A DNA stretch of 46,265 bases from a virus, in the IMG/VR virus record IMGVR_UViG_3300018757_000033, positions 1 to 46,265 of that record; one strand, 5' to 3'. Below, in pieces: positions 33,142-41,182 of this stretch. The notes under the pieces are model-generated. The model was not told where the DNA came from. It was given only the letters and a program-made list of their open reading frames with translations, and did no database searches. Both the position numbers and the translations under genes were made by a program. How positions within the stretch are numbered: position 1 is the first letter of the stretch; every line of letters starts with the position of its first letter.

Positions 33142-33260
33142 TCCTTCCATTCCACATCACCCCCACAACCGCCGTATCTCGGATCATGTGTTTCCTCATA
33201 AGTGACTTCCACGCCAACCAATTCCTTTTCGCACTCTGGACACCACCAGTAGCCGTTCAC
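33138..33260 (-). CDS. 40-residue zinc-ribbon mini-protein
   Basis: GTG start behind AGGGAGGGGAACCGA, 40 codons, stop overlapping the next start (ATGA). WWCPECEKEL and GGCGGD supply Cys ligands for one zinc. Translational coupling and the strong site make it a real gene despite its size. Confidence 0.6.
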   Translation of the reverse strand: MNGYWWCPECEKELVGVEVTYEETHDPRYGGCGGDVEWKE

Positions 33261-33315
33261 TCGGTTCCCCTCCCTCTATTCGCACTTAACCATTTTGTAT
33301 CCACTTGTAAGACTG

Positions 33316-34893
33316 CTAGACCGTCAGCGCCATCTGGCCGATCGGCTGCTTGTATCGTTCGAACGCCGCTGCGTTGCCGGTACCGGTGCAGTGTTCTGGC
33401 AGGTTCGCCCTGACCAGCGCCTCTGCGAACGGTGGTGGCACGGAGTTTCCGCAGCGTGCAACCTGCGCTGATTTCGGGTAAGACTTACCGTCCGCATCCC
33501 GGTCGATGATGTAGGTGTCGGGGAATCCCTGGGCGGCGAACAGCTCGTGTGGCTCCAGCATCCGCATGCCGATGTCAACGATCTGGTATTCGCGGCCATG
33601 CACTGTGACCAACCCGAACCGGTCTTTGGTCACCACGGTGTGCAACGGCTCGTCCAGTGTCTGACCGACTCCGGTCCCGTAGTACGCCATGAGGAACGCC
33701 CTTACTTCGCCGAAGTGGTTCCCGCCTGCCGTGACTGTCTGCAATGGTTCCGTCGCAGGCTGCCCAATGTTGGTCCCGCGCATCTTCACCAGGTGGCTTG
33801 TCACCAAGGCGAACCGGTTGCCACCGGCGGTTACGGTGTGCGCCGGTTCATCCAGTCGGGATCCCCGGGCCTCCCCCGGTGATGTCTCTCCGTAGTAACT
33901 GGACAGGAACGCCGCGACCAGCTGACTCTTACCCATCCCCCCGGCCGTAATCGTGCCGAGTGGCTCAACCGCTCTGTGGCCGGTTGACTGGCCGAATTGC
34001 CGGGCAATCACCGGTGCGATCAGCAGATGCTCCGCTTTCGTTGTGATCGTGGTCAGTGGCTGATCAATCTGGTATTGCAGCCGATCTCCACCAAAACCGG
34101 TCTGACCGATTCGCACAATGAACGGGCGCGGGTTTGCGACCACGAATCTTTGAATCCCCCGGGCGATCCTACGCAGCGTGTTCTCCGCCAAGGGCTTCTT
34201 CCGTTCGAATATCGACGGGCACGGCAGCGACCAATCGATGATTTCCGCAGCTGTCCGCCATGGTTTCAGCTTGCCGCTCTTCACCGCGGCGCTCTCCGGA
34301 TCCCCGTGAGTCGGCTCCGGCCAGACGATCGGGCGTCCATCACATCGTGCGATCAGAAACAAACGCTTTCGGATCGTCGGGGCACCGTAGTCGCATGCGC
34401 GCAGCTCCCGCCAATCAACCTGGTACCCTTGCCGGCGCAGCGCATTCACGAAAGTTCGGAACGTTCTCCCCTTTTGCTTCGGATCCGGGTATCCGTCTTT
34501 ATCGAGTGGCCCCCAGGTTGTGAACTCCTCGACGTTCTCCAGCATGATCACCCGCGGCCGGACCGTTGCCGCCCACCGGAGTGCCACCCATGCGAGCCCG
34601 CGGATTTTCTTTTCCCGGGGCTTCCCGCCCTTTGCTTTGGAGAAGTGGGTGCAGTCCGGTGACAGCCAGCACAGTCCCACCGGGCGGCCCCGGGTTACCT
34701 CGCGAGGATCCACGTCCCAGACTGATTCACAGTAGTGCTCCGTTTCTGGATGGTTCGCGCGGTGCATGGCGATCGCTGCAGGGTCGTGGTTGATCGCGAT
34801 GTCAACCGATCGTCCCGTTGCCATTTCAATTCCCGTCGATGCCCCGCCTCCGCCGGCGAAGTTGTCGACGATGATTTCTCTTGTAAAGTGCAT
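33316..34893 (-). CDS. C5 cytosine DNA methyltransferase
   Basis: 525 residues from the ATG after GGGAGGAGAACGGG. Motif I FAGGGGAS (AdoMet binding), motif IV SPDCTHFS with the catalytic Cys, motif VI LENVEEF, motif VIII-like QVDWRELRACDYGAPTIRKR, and motif X RCGNSVPPPF. Between VIII and IX are five spaced repeats of the type EPxxTVTAGGxxFxLVT, an unusual target-recognition region. No restriction enzyme nearby, so probably an orphan enzyme protecting phage DNA or serving in regulation. Confidence 0.88.
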   Translation of the reverse strand: MHFTREIIVDNFAGGGGASTGIEMATGRSVDIAINHDPAAIAMHRANHPETEHYCESVWDVDPREVTRGRPVGLCWLSPDCTHFSKAKGGKPREKKIRGLAWVALRWAATVRPRVIMLENVEEFTTWGPLDKDGYPDPKQKGRTFRTFVNALRRQGYQVDWRELRACDYGAPTIRKRLFLIARCDGRPIVWPEPTHGDPESAAVKSGKLKPWRTAAEIIDWSLPCPSIFERKKPLAENTLRRIARGIQRFVVANPRPFIVRIGQTGFGGDRLQYQIDQPLTTITTKAEHLLIAPVIARQFGQSTGHRAVEPLGTITAGGMGKSQLVAAFLSSYYGETSPGEARGSRLDEPAHTVTAGGNRFALVTSHLVKMRGTNIGQPATEPLQTVTAGGNHFGEVRAFLMAYYGTGVGQTLDEPLHTVVTKDRFGLVTVHGREYQIVDIGMRMLEPHELFAAQGFPDTYIIDRDADGKSYPKSAQVARCGNSVPPPFAEALVRANLPEHCTGTGNAAAFERYKQPIGQMALTV

Positions 34894-35003
34894 CCCGTTC
34901 TCCTCCCGTGGATACAAACTGCGAGTTGTGTTTATGTCTTTAGTACCGTTCACCCTGGACCAAATAGTATAATTTTTCAAATGACGATAGGGGTGACTAA
35001 TGA

Positions 35004-35192
35004 ATGTTCGGTGAAGAAATCGGTTGGTATATTGTTTCCGGATTAATACTTATCCCAGTTGGGTTTTTCGTTACTGGAATTTCACTATTACTTGCTTCAA
35101 TTTTCAAAAGATCATGGGTTCATCTTTTTGCTTCACTTATTTTCCTTGTTCTTGCTACCCTCACTTTCTGGAAGGGTTTTAATTTTACATAA
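35004..35192 (+). CDS. Small rightward membrane protein
   Basis: 62 residues, ATG after GGGGTGACTA; TATAAT at 34968-34973 could be its promoter -10. Two transmembrane helices (about 8-32 and 38-57) joined by KRSWVH. AT-rich and opposite in direction to the early operon, so likely cargo expressed in the lysogen. Confidence 0.55.
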   Translation: MFGEEIGWYIVSGLILIPVGFFVTGISLLLASIFKRSWVHLFASLIFLVLATLTFWKGFNFT

Positions 35193-35296
35193 TTAAGCGT
35201 TTGTTCCCACCCTACAGACTAAAATCGTACTCTGATCCCATCTTCTTTTTTTGTCCCAACTCTCCGTGTTACGTTCACATAAAGGAGCGTGAGCAT

Positions 35297-35512
35297 ATGA
35301 AGAAGTCGTTTTACTACTCGGTACCATGGAGTGAACTGAACTACCTACGCGAGACGTTAGCTTCCAGGGAAATCCCGTTTACACTCGAACAAGTTTCCTG
35401 TTTACAACTGGCCAATGGCGAAGTCGCTGTCGTCTTTCCCGACTTACACGTCCGTGTTTATCGCCACGTCCGGGAACTGTTCGGGGGCGATGGTCGTGCC
35501 TATCCATGGTAG
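35297..35512 (+). CDS. Small FYYxVxW-family protein, copy 2
   Basis: 71 residues from the ATG after AAAGGAGCGTGAGCAT. MKKSFYYSVPW, ANGEVAVVFPD and RHVRELFGGDGRAYPW match the protein at 5996-6223. Rightward; its last codons overlap the convergent gene by 13 bases. The other copy is also convergent with an overlapping neighbour. Unknown function. Confidence 0.6.
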   Translation: MKKSFYYSVPWSELNYLRETLASREIPFTLEQVSCLQLANGEVAVVFPDLHVRVYRHVRELFGGDGRAYPW

Positions 35513-35715
35513 CTGCCAGTGTTTCGGTCGAAGTCACGAATGATCGTCGTCTTGCTAATTCGTTTTCTCAGTACGGGACCGTACTTTTCAATCAACTGCT
35601 GTCTTTCTTCCTCGCTCAGGTGATAGGTTTTTACCTCACCGGCGGGGCTACCTTTCAGCTTGTTCCGATTCAAGATTCCTTCAGGACCAGCAAAATAGTC
35701 GTTTGATGTACTCAT
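35500..35715 (-). CDS. Small early protein
   Basis: 71 residues, ATG after GGGGGAGGGAGCCGC and overlapping the RusA stop. Polar, with LSEEERQQLIEKYGPVLRKR, a helical basic C-terminal half; TIIRDFDRNTGSYHG end. No family recognised; co-transcribed with rusA. Confidence 0.6.
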   Translation of the reverse strand: MSTSNDYFAGPEGILNRNKLKGSPAGEVKTYHLSEEERQQLIEKYGPVLRKRISKTTIIRDFDRNTGSYHG

Positions 35716-36104
35716 GCGGCTCCCTCCCCCAACAGGAAAAATTTGATCTCAACCCGCGGGTTTGCTTTGTCCACCTGGAAGTCTATGTACCGCGGCAGCA
35801 GCCACTGATCGTTTTCGTAGACGATGCCCTCCAAAGCGTCCCACAAGAGCTTACCGACGTTCTCCACGTCTCGTTTGCGGCGGGTCGGCCAGTAGATCAT
35901 CACCTCGGCGACCAGCTTTTCGTCTGTGCTCTTTTGCCAGCCCTGCTGGTTGATGGCCGCCTGAGCGAGCATTTGCACGTCTCTGACCCATTTCTGTCCG
36001 TCTCGCGTGGTGATCCGCCGATTGACTGCCACGTTTCGATACACGTGGTTTAGCGTCGGCGGGTTACCGGGTATGATGAGGCGCAGCTCTTTCACTCCAC
36101 TCAT
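35712..36104 (-). CDS. rusA: RusA-family Holliday junction resolvase
   Basis: 130 residues. IPGNPPTLNHVYRN at the start and the acidic catalytic segment KRDVENVGKLLWDALEG followed by ENDQWL are the RusA signature (Asp residues bind the metal). Resolves recombination intermediates made by the RecT/YqaJ pair. Starts inside the stop of a 35-residue gene. Confidence 0.85.
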   Translation of the reverse strand: MSGVKELRLIIPGNPPTLNHVYRNVAVNRRITTRDGQKWVRDVQMLAQAAINQQGWQKSTDEKLVAEVMIYWPTRRKRDVENVGKLLWDALEGIVYENDQWLLPRYIDFQVDKANPRVEIKFFLLGEGAA

Positions 36105-36208
36105 GATCCAATCGCGTCAATGCTGGCTTTCTCCAACGGCTTACCGCACGCTTCGGTTATTCCGTGCCGCAAAAGTTTGCTCATCAACACTTCCTGCAAC
36201 AATTTCAT
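36101..36208 (-). CDS. 35-residue mini-protein before rusA
   Basis: ATG behind GGGAGGGGAAGAGAC; reads MKLLQEVLMSKLLRHGITEA and ends with TGA overlapping the rusA ATG. Amphipathic helix plus a short tail. The strong site and stop-start coupling support a real gene; function unknown. Confidence 0.55.
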   Translation of the reverse strand: MKLLQEVLMSKLLRHGITEACGKPLEKASIDAIGS

Positions 36209-36226
36209 GTCTCTTCCCCTCCCGTC

Positions 36227-37009
36227 CTATGCCGGACGCTTTTCATTTTTGAATTTGTTTACGAAGTACATTTGACCCTTGCCAGTAACTTTCGTTGTCT
36301 TGGTGACACGCACGCTGCCGTCCGGGTTGTTGATCGTCCGTGTCTTGATCTCAAACAGTCCAAGATCCATGGATCGCTGGGTCGGCATGTTGTAATACTC
36401 GCCTTTGCGTCCAAGGTACCCTTCCTCCCTGAGAAGAGCGAAAAGTCGATTCTGACCGATGTCGATGCCGTTTTGTTTCAGGATTTTTGCCAATTCACCG
36501 ATCAGGATGCTCGTGTTCGACGTCTCCAGCGCTTCAGCAAAGATCACTTTGGGACGATCCAGTTCAATGCGTCTTTCTGCAGCAATCCGCTTGTCCCGCT
36601 CTTCTTTGAGCTTGGACACAACATCCAGCAACAGGTCTGGATTGTCGAGCAACTCGTCTTTGGCGTACATACCGTGCTTGCGGATCGACGGAATGACTTC
36701 ATGGGTGATCCAGCGCTTGAAGGCTTTCGCTTCCGGCTTCCGACTCTTCATCACCAAGCTGTAGAGACCGGGTTCGTTAACTACCGTCATCTCCTGCGGT
36801 CCTCCAGGGGTATTGACAATGGCAATCCCCTTTTCGTCCGGGTCAAGACCGCTGTCAGGACGATCGGCTCGTCCGTTGATTGCCAGGCTCACGTTCTCTA
36901 ATCCAAGTGGTTCGCACACATCTTTTGCCACAAACCACGGATCGCCGTCTTTCACAACAACCCGCACCTGTTTCTCCTGAAAGCTGAAAACGTTCTGGAG
37001 TGCTTGCAT
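36227..37009 (-). CDS. Antirepressor with BRO-N and KilAC-like domains
   Basis: 260 residues, ATG after GAGGAGGAACCGTTT. BRO-N domain at the start (VRVVVKDGDPWFVAKDVCEP, then GLYSLVMKSRKPEAKAFKRW, HEVIPSIRKHG). The C-terminal KilAC/Ant-type domain (IGQNRLFALLREEGYLGRKG) binds DNA. Such proteins counteract the CI repressor or modulate early promoters. Confidence 0.85.
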   Translation of the reverse strand: MQALQNVFSFQEKQVRVVVKDGDPWFVAKDVCEPLGLENVSLAINGRADRPDSGLDPDEKGIAIVNTPGGPQEMTVVNEPGLYSLVMKSRKPEAKAFKRWITHEVIPSIRKHGMYAKDELLDNPDLLLDVVSKLKEERDKRIAAERRIELDRPKVIFAEALETSNTSILIGELAKILKQNGIDIGQNRLFALLREEGYLGRKGEYYNMPTQRSMDLGLFEIKTRTINNPDGSVRVTKTTKVTGKGQMYFVNKFKNEKRPA

Positions 37010-37047
37010 AAACGGTTCCTCCTCTGTCTTCTCTCCACGCAGTCGAT

Positions 37048-38058
37048 TCATCCGCCCGAACTCTTTCGTTCGCGAAGATCACGAAGCATAGCAGCAAGCT
37101 CGGGATCGTCCATTACTGTGCGTGTTTCTTGCGGTTTCGTAGCGTAGACGCCGGCTTTTTCCTTTTCGAGTTGGCGTTGAACAGATGCGGGAAGCTTGTC
37201 CTGACGAATTGGAACGACTTTGTTTATGTTTGAGCCTCGCTGCTCCTTGGCTTGGTGGAAAGTCTGAGCGTCTAAAACGGCCTGCTCAAGCGTCTTAACG
37301 CCAGATTTGGAATAGCGGTCGAGAATGCTCCTGCAGTAGTTCCACGGTTTACCACCTTCCGTAGCTTCTCTCATGGCAAAAGCAATTGCTTCAGGTTTCA
37401 TACCCTCGTCCAGGTAGGAGTTCAGCAAGAGCAAGATGCTTTGGTTTGGAATAAACCCGAAGTAGTGTTCGTAAAGGTCAAGAGCACTCTTGAAAACATG
37501 GAGTGGTCTGTCGCCGACCACGACCACCTGAGATCTTTCTTCGGATGAGGTAGTAGGTGGTGGGGGAATCAGAGAATCAGGAATCAGTTTAAGGGAATCA
37601 GGAATCAGAGAATCAGCACGGCTTTCATCAGGCTGAGCCGTTCCTTTTCCCGTACTTTCCGAGGAAAGCCCTAGGCTGTCCTGGGGCTGTGCCTGCCAAT
37701 CCTGATCTTCCTTCACTGAATCCTCAGTTTTGTTTCCCGGCTTTGGGAGTTTACTCGGTGCCTCCCTGTGATGAGGGTTTTGGTGTTCAGCGAACTTCGG
37801 AATCGAGATGTATTGGCCACCATCGACTTCATATCTGATGATGAACCCCTTGTTGTGAAGTTCTTGCAGGTGCTTATCTACGTCCACGTTTTCGTAAGGA
37901 AACAGTTCTCCCTTGATTCGTTTTGGACGATCCTCCAGCAGCCCTTCACGGTCAGCCAAGCACCAAAGCCCGATAAACAACAGGCGTGCATAAGGGTCCA
38001 ATTCAGAAAGATCTTCATTTTTGAAAAAGCTAGGCTTGATATTGCGTGCTCTCGCCAT
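37048..38058 (-). CDS. DnaD-like replication initiator
   Basis: 336 residues. N-terminal winged-helix domain typical of phage replication proteins (ARNIKPSFFKNEDLSELDPY, then HLQELHNKGFIIRY); linker rich in Ser/Pro; C-terminal DnaD-like domain (LYEHYFGFIPNQSILLLLNS, YCRSILDRYSKSGVKT). The linker contains the repeat DSLIPDSLKLIPDSL, which corresponds to iteron-like DNA repeats. Loads the host helicase at the phage origin. No helicase loader gene follows. Confidence 0.8.
   Translation of the reverse strand: MARARNIKPSFFKNEDLSELDPYARLLFIGLWCLADREGLLEDRPKRIKGELFPYENVDVDKHLQELHNKGFIIRYEVDGGQYISIPKFAEHQNPHHREAPSKLPKPGNKTEDSVKEDQDWQAQPQDSLGLSSESTGKGTAQPDESRADSLIPDSLKLIPDSLIPPPPTTSSEERSQVVVVGDRPLHVFKSALDLYEHYFGFIPNQSILLLLNSYLDEGMKPEAIAFAMREATEGGKPWNYCRSILDRYSKSGVKTLEQAVLDAQTFHQAKEQRGSNINKVVPIRQDKLPASVQRQLEKEKAGVYATKPQETRTVMDDPELAAMLRDLRERKSSGG
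37566..37616. repeat. Six GAATCAG iterons: candidate replication origin
   Basis: Copies start at 37566, 37574, 37581, 37595, 37602 and 37610 (spacings 8, 7, 14, 7, 8: a mirror-symmetrical layout). They lie in the linker region of the initiator gene, as lambda origin iterons lie in gene O. Confidence 0.6.
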
Positions 38059-38224
38059 CTTCGCTCCTCCTCTCTGCTAAAACTCTGTGGTTGTTCAATT
38101 TGATTGGTTTCCACTCCGGATAGTGCCGCTCCATGTACGCTGCAGCGAAACGTTTCAGTGTTTCGGGATTGCGTAAAGTGCGGTACATATCCGGGAGCAG
38201 AAACCATTGTGTTCGTTCGCTCAT
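38030..38224 (-). CDS. Small protein between recT and initiator gene
   Basis: 64 residues; ATG overlaps the recT stop (ATGA), and its end overlaps the initiator start by 29 bases. TQWFLLPDMYRTLRNPETLK and ERHYPEWKPIKLNNH look like a compact early phage protein. No family recognised. Confidence 0.6.
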   Translation of the reverse strand: MSERTQWFLLPDMYRTLRNPETLKRFAAAYMERHYPEWKPIKLNNHRVLAERRSEDGESTQYQA

Positions 38225-39060
38225 TCGAACAGTGATCCACTATCGGTTGGGTCAGCTTCTTTCTTTTCCTCATCCGCAGGAATCGACTCTGCTGCCGAGA
38301 TATTGATGTCAATCGCATCGCTGTATACGCTGACCGGCTCACTGGAGAGATCCTTCCGAACCACTTCATCCTGGGCTGCCTGCTGTTGGATCTCCACACT
38401 GATTGGCAGGTACTTCCACATGTGGCGGATAACCGTTTTTTTCGCCATTTCCTCGTAGTCCGTCACCCAAGGTCCGTTCTTGGCGGCTTTCGAGCGAGAC
38501 CGGCGCTTCTCGATCTCCTCTTTGTCCATCACTTCGAACTGATAGCCACCGTCCTTGAAATGGGCAACAGCGTAGACATACTTCATTTCACCACGGCGAC
38601 CGGTTGCCGGTTTGTGGTGCAGTTTTGGATGCAAGCCCAACTCGTAATCAAACTCGTCCGCCTCGTATACGCAGTGAGCGTAGATGCTTTCGATGTTTCC
38701 GCTGCGCCGGGCCAGATCGATCATACCTTTGTAACCGATGATGAATTGCGCTTCTTTCCCATATGGGATGATATAGCAGTGGCCGATAAGGCCAGGCTCA
38801 AGTCCCAGCTGCGCAGCCTGCATGACCGCCCCAAGCAGAGATGGCACATTACATTCCAGCAGCTTTGGTGTAGTACGGATGGTGGTAAGCGCGATCCGCG
38901 CCATCCTGTCCGCATTCATGTGGGATGGCAGCGCCTTTTCGATCTCCGGTGCCATGCGTTTCAGATATGCCGCGATTGTTTGCTCAGGCGACTGCGGCTG
39001 TTGGGCCGGTTGATTGGCCCTGTTTGCTAGTTGATTCTTTACGTCTTGATTGGTTGCCAT
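38221..39060 (-). CDS. recT: RecT single-strand annealing protein
   Basis: 279 residues. LLGAVMQAAQLGLEPGLIGH, IIGYKGMIDLARRSGN and KTVIRHMWKYLPIS are the RecT core. Acidic C-terminus probably binds host SSB. With the exonuclease just upstream it forms the recombination pair for phage DNA circularisation and repair. Confidence 0.92.
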   Translation of the reverse strand: MATNQDVKNQLANRANQPAQQPQSPEQTIAAYLKRMAPEIEKALPSHMNADRMARIALTTIRTTPKLLECNVPSLLGAVMQAAQLGLEPGLIGHCYIIPYGKEAQFIIGYKGMIDLARRSGNIESIYAHCVYEADEFDYELGLHPKLHHKPATGRRGEMKYVYAVAHFKDGGYQFEVMDKEEIEKRRSRSKAAKNGPWVTDYEEMAKKTVIRHMWKYLPISVEIQQQAAQDEVVRKDLSSEPVSVYSDAIDINISAAESIPADEEKKEADPTDSGSLFE

Positions 39061-39075
39061 GTGACTCCTCCCTCC

Positions 39076-40014
39076 TTACACTGCTTTCACGCTAAATCTG
39101 CGTGAAAACGAAGGTTTCAGGTACTTTTGATAGATCTCCGGGTGGTCTTTTTGCAGTGCCTTGCTATCGAGACGATGCGTGGTAACGTTCTTCCAAGTGA
39201 CAACATGGTGACTAGCGGTCCCGGTTTCGTATTCACCCAGCATGGCTTTCAGGCGGTTCTCCAGCTCCGCGACGCGTTCGCCCGCTGCCTTCTCTTCCTG
39301 CTTCGCCAGTTCTAGTTGTTCAAGGAGCATGTCCGCCTCTAAAGGTAGTTCGGTCTCGCTTTCTGGCTCCCCAATTGGATACATGGTTTTCAGAAGTGTG
39401 GTTGAGGCTTCTGAACCGTCCACCATCGGCGGAACTTGCGGCACCACGTGGTTATGCCAGAAGTCGGATTCCAGTTTGATCAGGTACTCGATAATCTCTT
39501 CGTCTCGTTCGATACGTTTGTAGACGAACTTATTGCCGCCGATCAGTACGGCGATCCACCAAGCCTCATAACCTGTTACCGCCATGTAGTGCTGACACTG
39601 GAGCAGGTATGGAGCAGGGATTTCTTGGCCTTCCCACTCGCCCTTCAGGTATTCGTTGGCTGTTTTGCACTCCAATCCAGCGCGTTCACCTACGATCAAT
39701 CGGTCAACGTTGGCGAGCATGAACGGAAAATCCGGGTGCTGCAGGATTGCATTGCGGCGTTTCACCTTCAAGCCTGTCCGGCGCGTAAATTCCTGAGCGA
39801 CCACGTCTTCCAGGATTGTTCCGAAGTATGCCGATTCGCTCTGTAATTCTTCCAGAGGCGCTTGTCCAGTTTTTTCAAGATATACAGCCACCGGTGACTT
39901 CCACTTGCTCAGCCCGGCGATTGCAGCGGCGTCCGAGCCGCCGATCCCCTTGCGGCGGAACTGAAGCCAAAGTGCCCGATCCATATCTTTTGTTGAAGCA
40001 ATGGCAACTGCCAT
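39076..40014 (-). CDS. yqaJ: YqaJ-family recombination exonuclease
   Basis: 312 residues. GIGGSDAAAIAGLSKWKSPV, then LANVDRLIVG, GLECKTANEY and LLQCQHYMAVTG are YqaJ/lambda-exo motifs (E-x-K and QxxxY). The C-terminal coiled-coil part with SHHVVTWKN is usual. Degrades one DNA strand to give RecT its substrate. Confidence 0.9.
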   Translation of the reverse strand: MAVAIASTKDMDRALWLQFRRKGIGGSDAAAIAGLSKWKSPVAVYLEKTGQAPLEELQSESAYFGTILEDVVAQEFTRRTGLKVKRRNAILQHPDFPFMLANVDRLIVGERAGLECKTANEYLKGEWEGQEIPAPYLLQCQHYMAVTGYEAWWIAVLIGGNKFVYKRIERDEEIIEYLIKLESDFWHNHVVPQVPPMVDGSEASTTLLKTMYPIGEPESETELPLEADMLLEQLELAKQEEKAAGERVAELENRLKAMLGEYETGTASHHVVTWKNVTTHRLDSKALQKDHPEIYQKYLKPSFSRRFSVKAV

Positions 40015-40095
40015 GTAAACCCCTCCTCTTGTCTTTTGGAGGCCGATACGCTACGATTGAAGTACGATTCCCAATCGATGCTTATCGACCGAGAC

Positions 40096-40305
40096 TCAGC
40101 GTGCCAGCGCTGGGTCTTTTGCTTTTATGGCCGCCTGGATATCGTCGTAACACCATCCTGTCAGCTGCTTTTCATATTCCTGACCTTCGCGGCATGTTGC
40201 GATGATCGTGACACCTTTCCTGTAGGCATCTATCGCCTCTTGTGGTGTCTCCATAGGAAAGTAAGTAAAGCAGCGTGTACCGCAGAAGTTGCAATAAGGC
40301 CCCAT
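40096..40305 (-). CDS. Small Cys-rich early protein
   Basis: 69 residues, ATG after AGAAAGGGGGGATATT. N-terminal CNFCGTRC suggests a bound metal; the second half TPQEAIDAYRKGVTIIATC is alpha/beta. The ribosome site starts immediately after the structured RNA element, which may control translation. Confidence 0.6.
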   Translation of the reverse strand: MGPYCNFCGTRCFTYFPMETPQEAIDAYRKGVTIIATCREGQEYEKQLTGWCYDDIQAAIKAKDPALAR

Positions 40306-40319
40306 AATATCCCCCCTTT

Positions 40320-40416
40320 CTACATTGTCACGAGGCCGCCGTCGGCCCTACCTCTCCGACAGCCGCGCGCCTCCCTGGGCGCTCCCGTTTGGCCTCGTAT
40401 ATGTAGTTGCCTACAT
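40320..40416 (-). ncRNA. Three-way-junction RNA between HNH gene and next ORF
   Basis: On the - strand an outer helix CTACAT-AT-ACGAGGCC pairs with GGCCTCGT-GACA-ATGTAG. It encloses a GCGCC-CAGGGA-GGCGC hairpin and a GCTGTCGG/CCGACGGC hairpin (one G-U pair). CTACAT can instead pair with the ATGTAG just upstream (40411-40416) across a GCAA tetraloop, giving a two-state design. The element ends right before the ribosome site of the downstream gene. It could be a riboregulator or part of a mobile or intron-like RNA carrying the HNH gene. Confidence 0.5.
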
Positions 40417-40854
40417 TACTTCCTTCAATCGCTTTGATAGGTTGCTGTGGATTAAAGTAATTCTTTCGAGCAGTTCCGGAATCGTGTAATCATGCTTCAT
40501 TCGATTACACTTCTTATGGGCCCATTTCAGATTGGATATTGTCGTCATGCCGCCTTTGGTAAGAGGGATGACATGATCAACTTCCGCATGTTCCCACTTT
40601 AGTTGCAAACCGCATAGGTAGCACGTATCCGGTTCGCCAAGTTGACTCTTTATCTGCTCCAGCGTTACGTCGCTTTTTGGATAACGCTTCAAATTGTTCT
40701 TCAATTTTTGCCACTTATAACTCTCCGATTTTCTTTGATAACACTTCTCGCACTTTTTGCACCAGGACTGATACGTATCTCTTTTAGACCTCTTCCTGAA
40801 CTCACTCAGAGGTTTTTCGACTTCGCATTTAGAACACTTCTTGGAACTACTCAC
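40411..40854 (-). CDS. HNH endonuclease
   Basis: 147 residues from GTG 40854, eight bases after AAGGAGG; an ATG nine codons upstream lies before that site. N-terminal zinc pairs (CSKCEVEKPLSEF, then WCKKCEKC), a further CYLC pair, and the HNH core: HAEVDHVIPLTKGG and LKWAHKKCNRMKH. A free-standing or intron-type homing endonuclease is likely. Less GC-rich than its flanks, which fold strongly on both sides. Confidence 0.82.
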   Translation of the reverse strand: MSSSKKCSKCEVEKPLSEFRKRSKRDTYQSWCKKCEKCYQRKSESYKWQKLKNNLKRYPKSDVTLEQIKSQLGEPDTCYLCGLQLKWEHAEVDHVIPLTKGGMTTISNLKWAHKKCNRMKHDYTIPELLERITLIHSNLSKRLKEVM

Positions 40855-40879
40855 ATCCTTCACCTCCTTTTGACCTGTC

Positions 40880-40960
40880 ATCGGTTCCCCGATCCGCTTT
40901 CGCGGTCATCAGGCAGGGACGGTCAGCTCCCTGCGATCGAGGCCGGGGCCCCGGTTTCGA
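40880..40960 (-). ncRNA. Array of four hairpins upstream of HNH gene
   Basis: In transcription order: CCGGGGCCCCGG palindrome framed by TCGA, CAGGGA/TCCCTG, CCGC-GAAA-GCGG and ATCGG-GGAA-CCGAT. The last two have GNRA tetraloops. Gene-free, GC-rich and directly adjoining the stop of the upstream gene. Structured 5' leader of the HNH gene. Confidence 0.45.
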
Positions 40961-41182
40961 CTATCCAATTAACCTCTTTGCTTGATCCCGTACTGCTTCC
41001 CGAAACTCTGATCGGCTCATCGTCGCCTGCATATCGACCAGGTATTCCAACTCCTCGATCACGTCCCGGATTGTCCACTCCAGATCATCGTTGACCACAT
41101 CAAATGCAAGTACCTGCAGGTGACGCTGCCGCATGGGTTCCGTCCGTTCGACGTGTTCCGGAAAGTCAGGCAATGGCTGCAT
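40961..41182 (-). CDS. Small early protein
   Basis: 73 residues, overlapping the coiled-coil gene by 17 bases. HLQVLAFDVVNDDLEWTIRD and ELEYLVDMQATMSRSEFREA, compact and acidic. No family recognised. If the HNH region is an intron or insertion, this would be the upstream exon or target gene. Confidence 0.55.
   Translation of the reverse strand: MQPLPDFPEHVERTEPMRQRHLQVLAFDVVNDDLEWTIRDVIEELEYLVDMQATMSRSEFREAVRDQAKRLIG

Noticed and set aside
37560-37625. CRISPR-like array in the GAATCAG repeats
   Set aside because: Units are 7 bp with 0-7 bp gaps and lie inside a coding region; no spacers of CRISPR length. No CRISPR array was seen elsewhere.
40320-40960. HEARO/IsrB-type RNA-guided nuclease element
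   Set aside because: The ORF has only zinc-finger and HNH parts (147 aa) and no RuvC-like domain, so the IsrB assignment does not hold; kept only as a structured-RNA observation.
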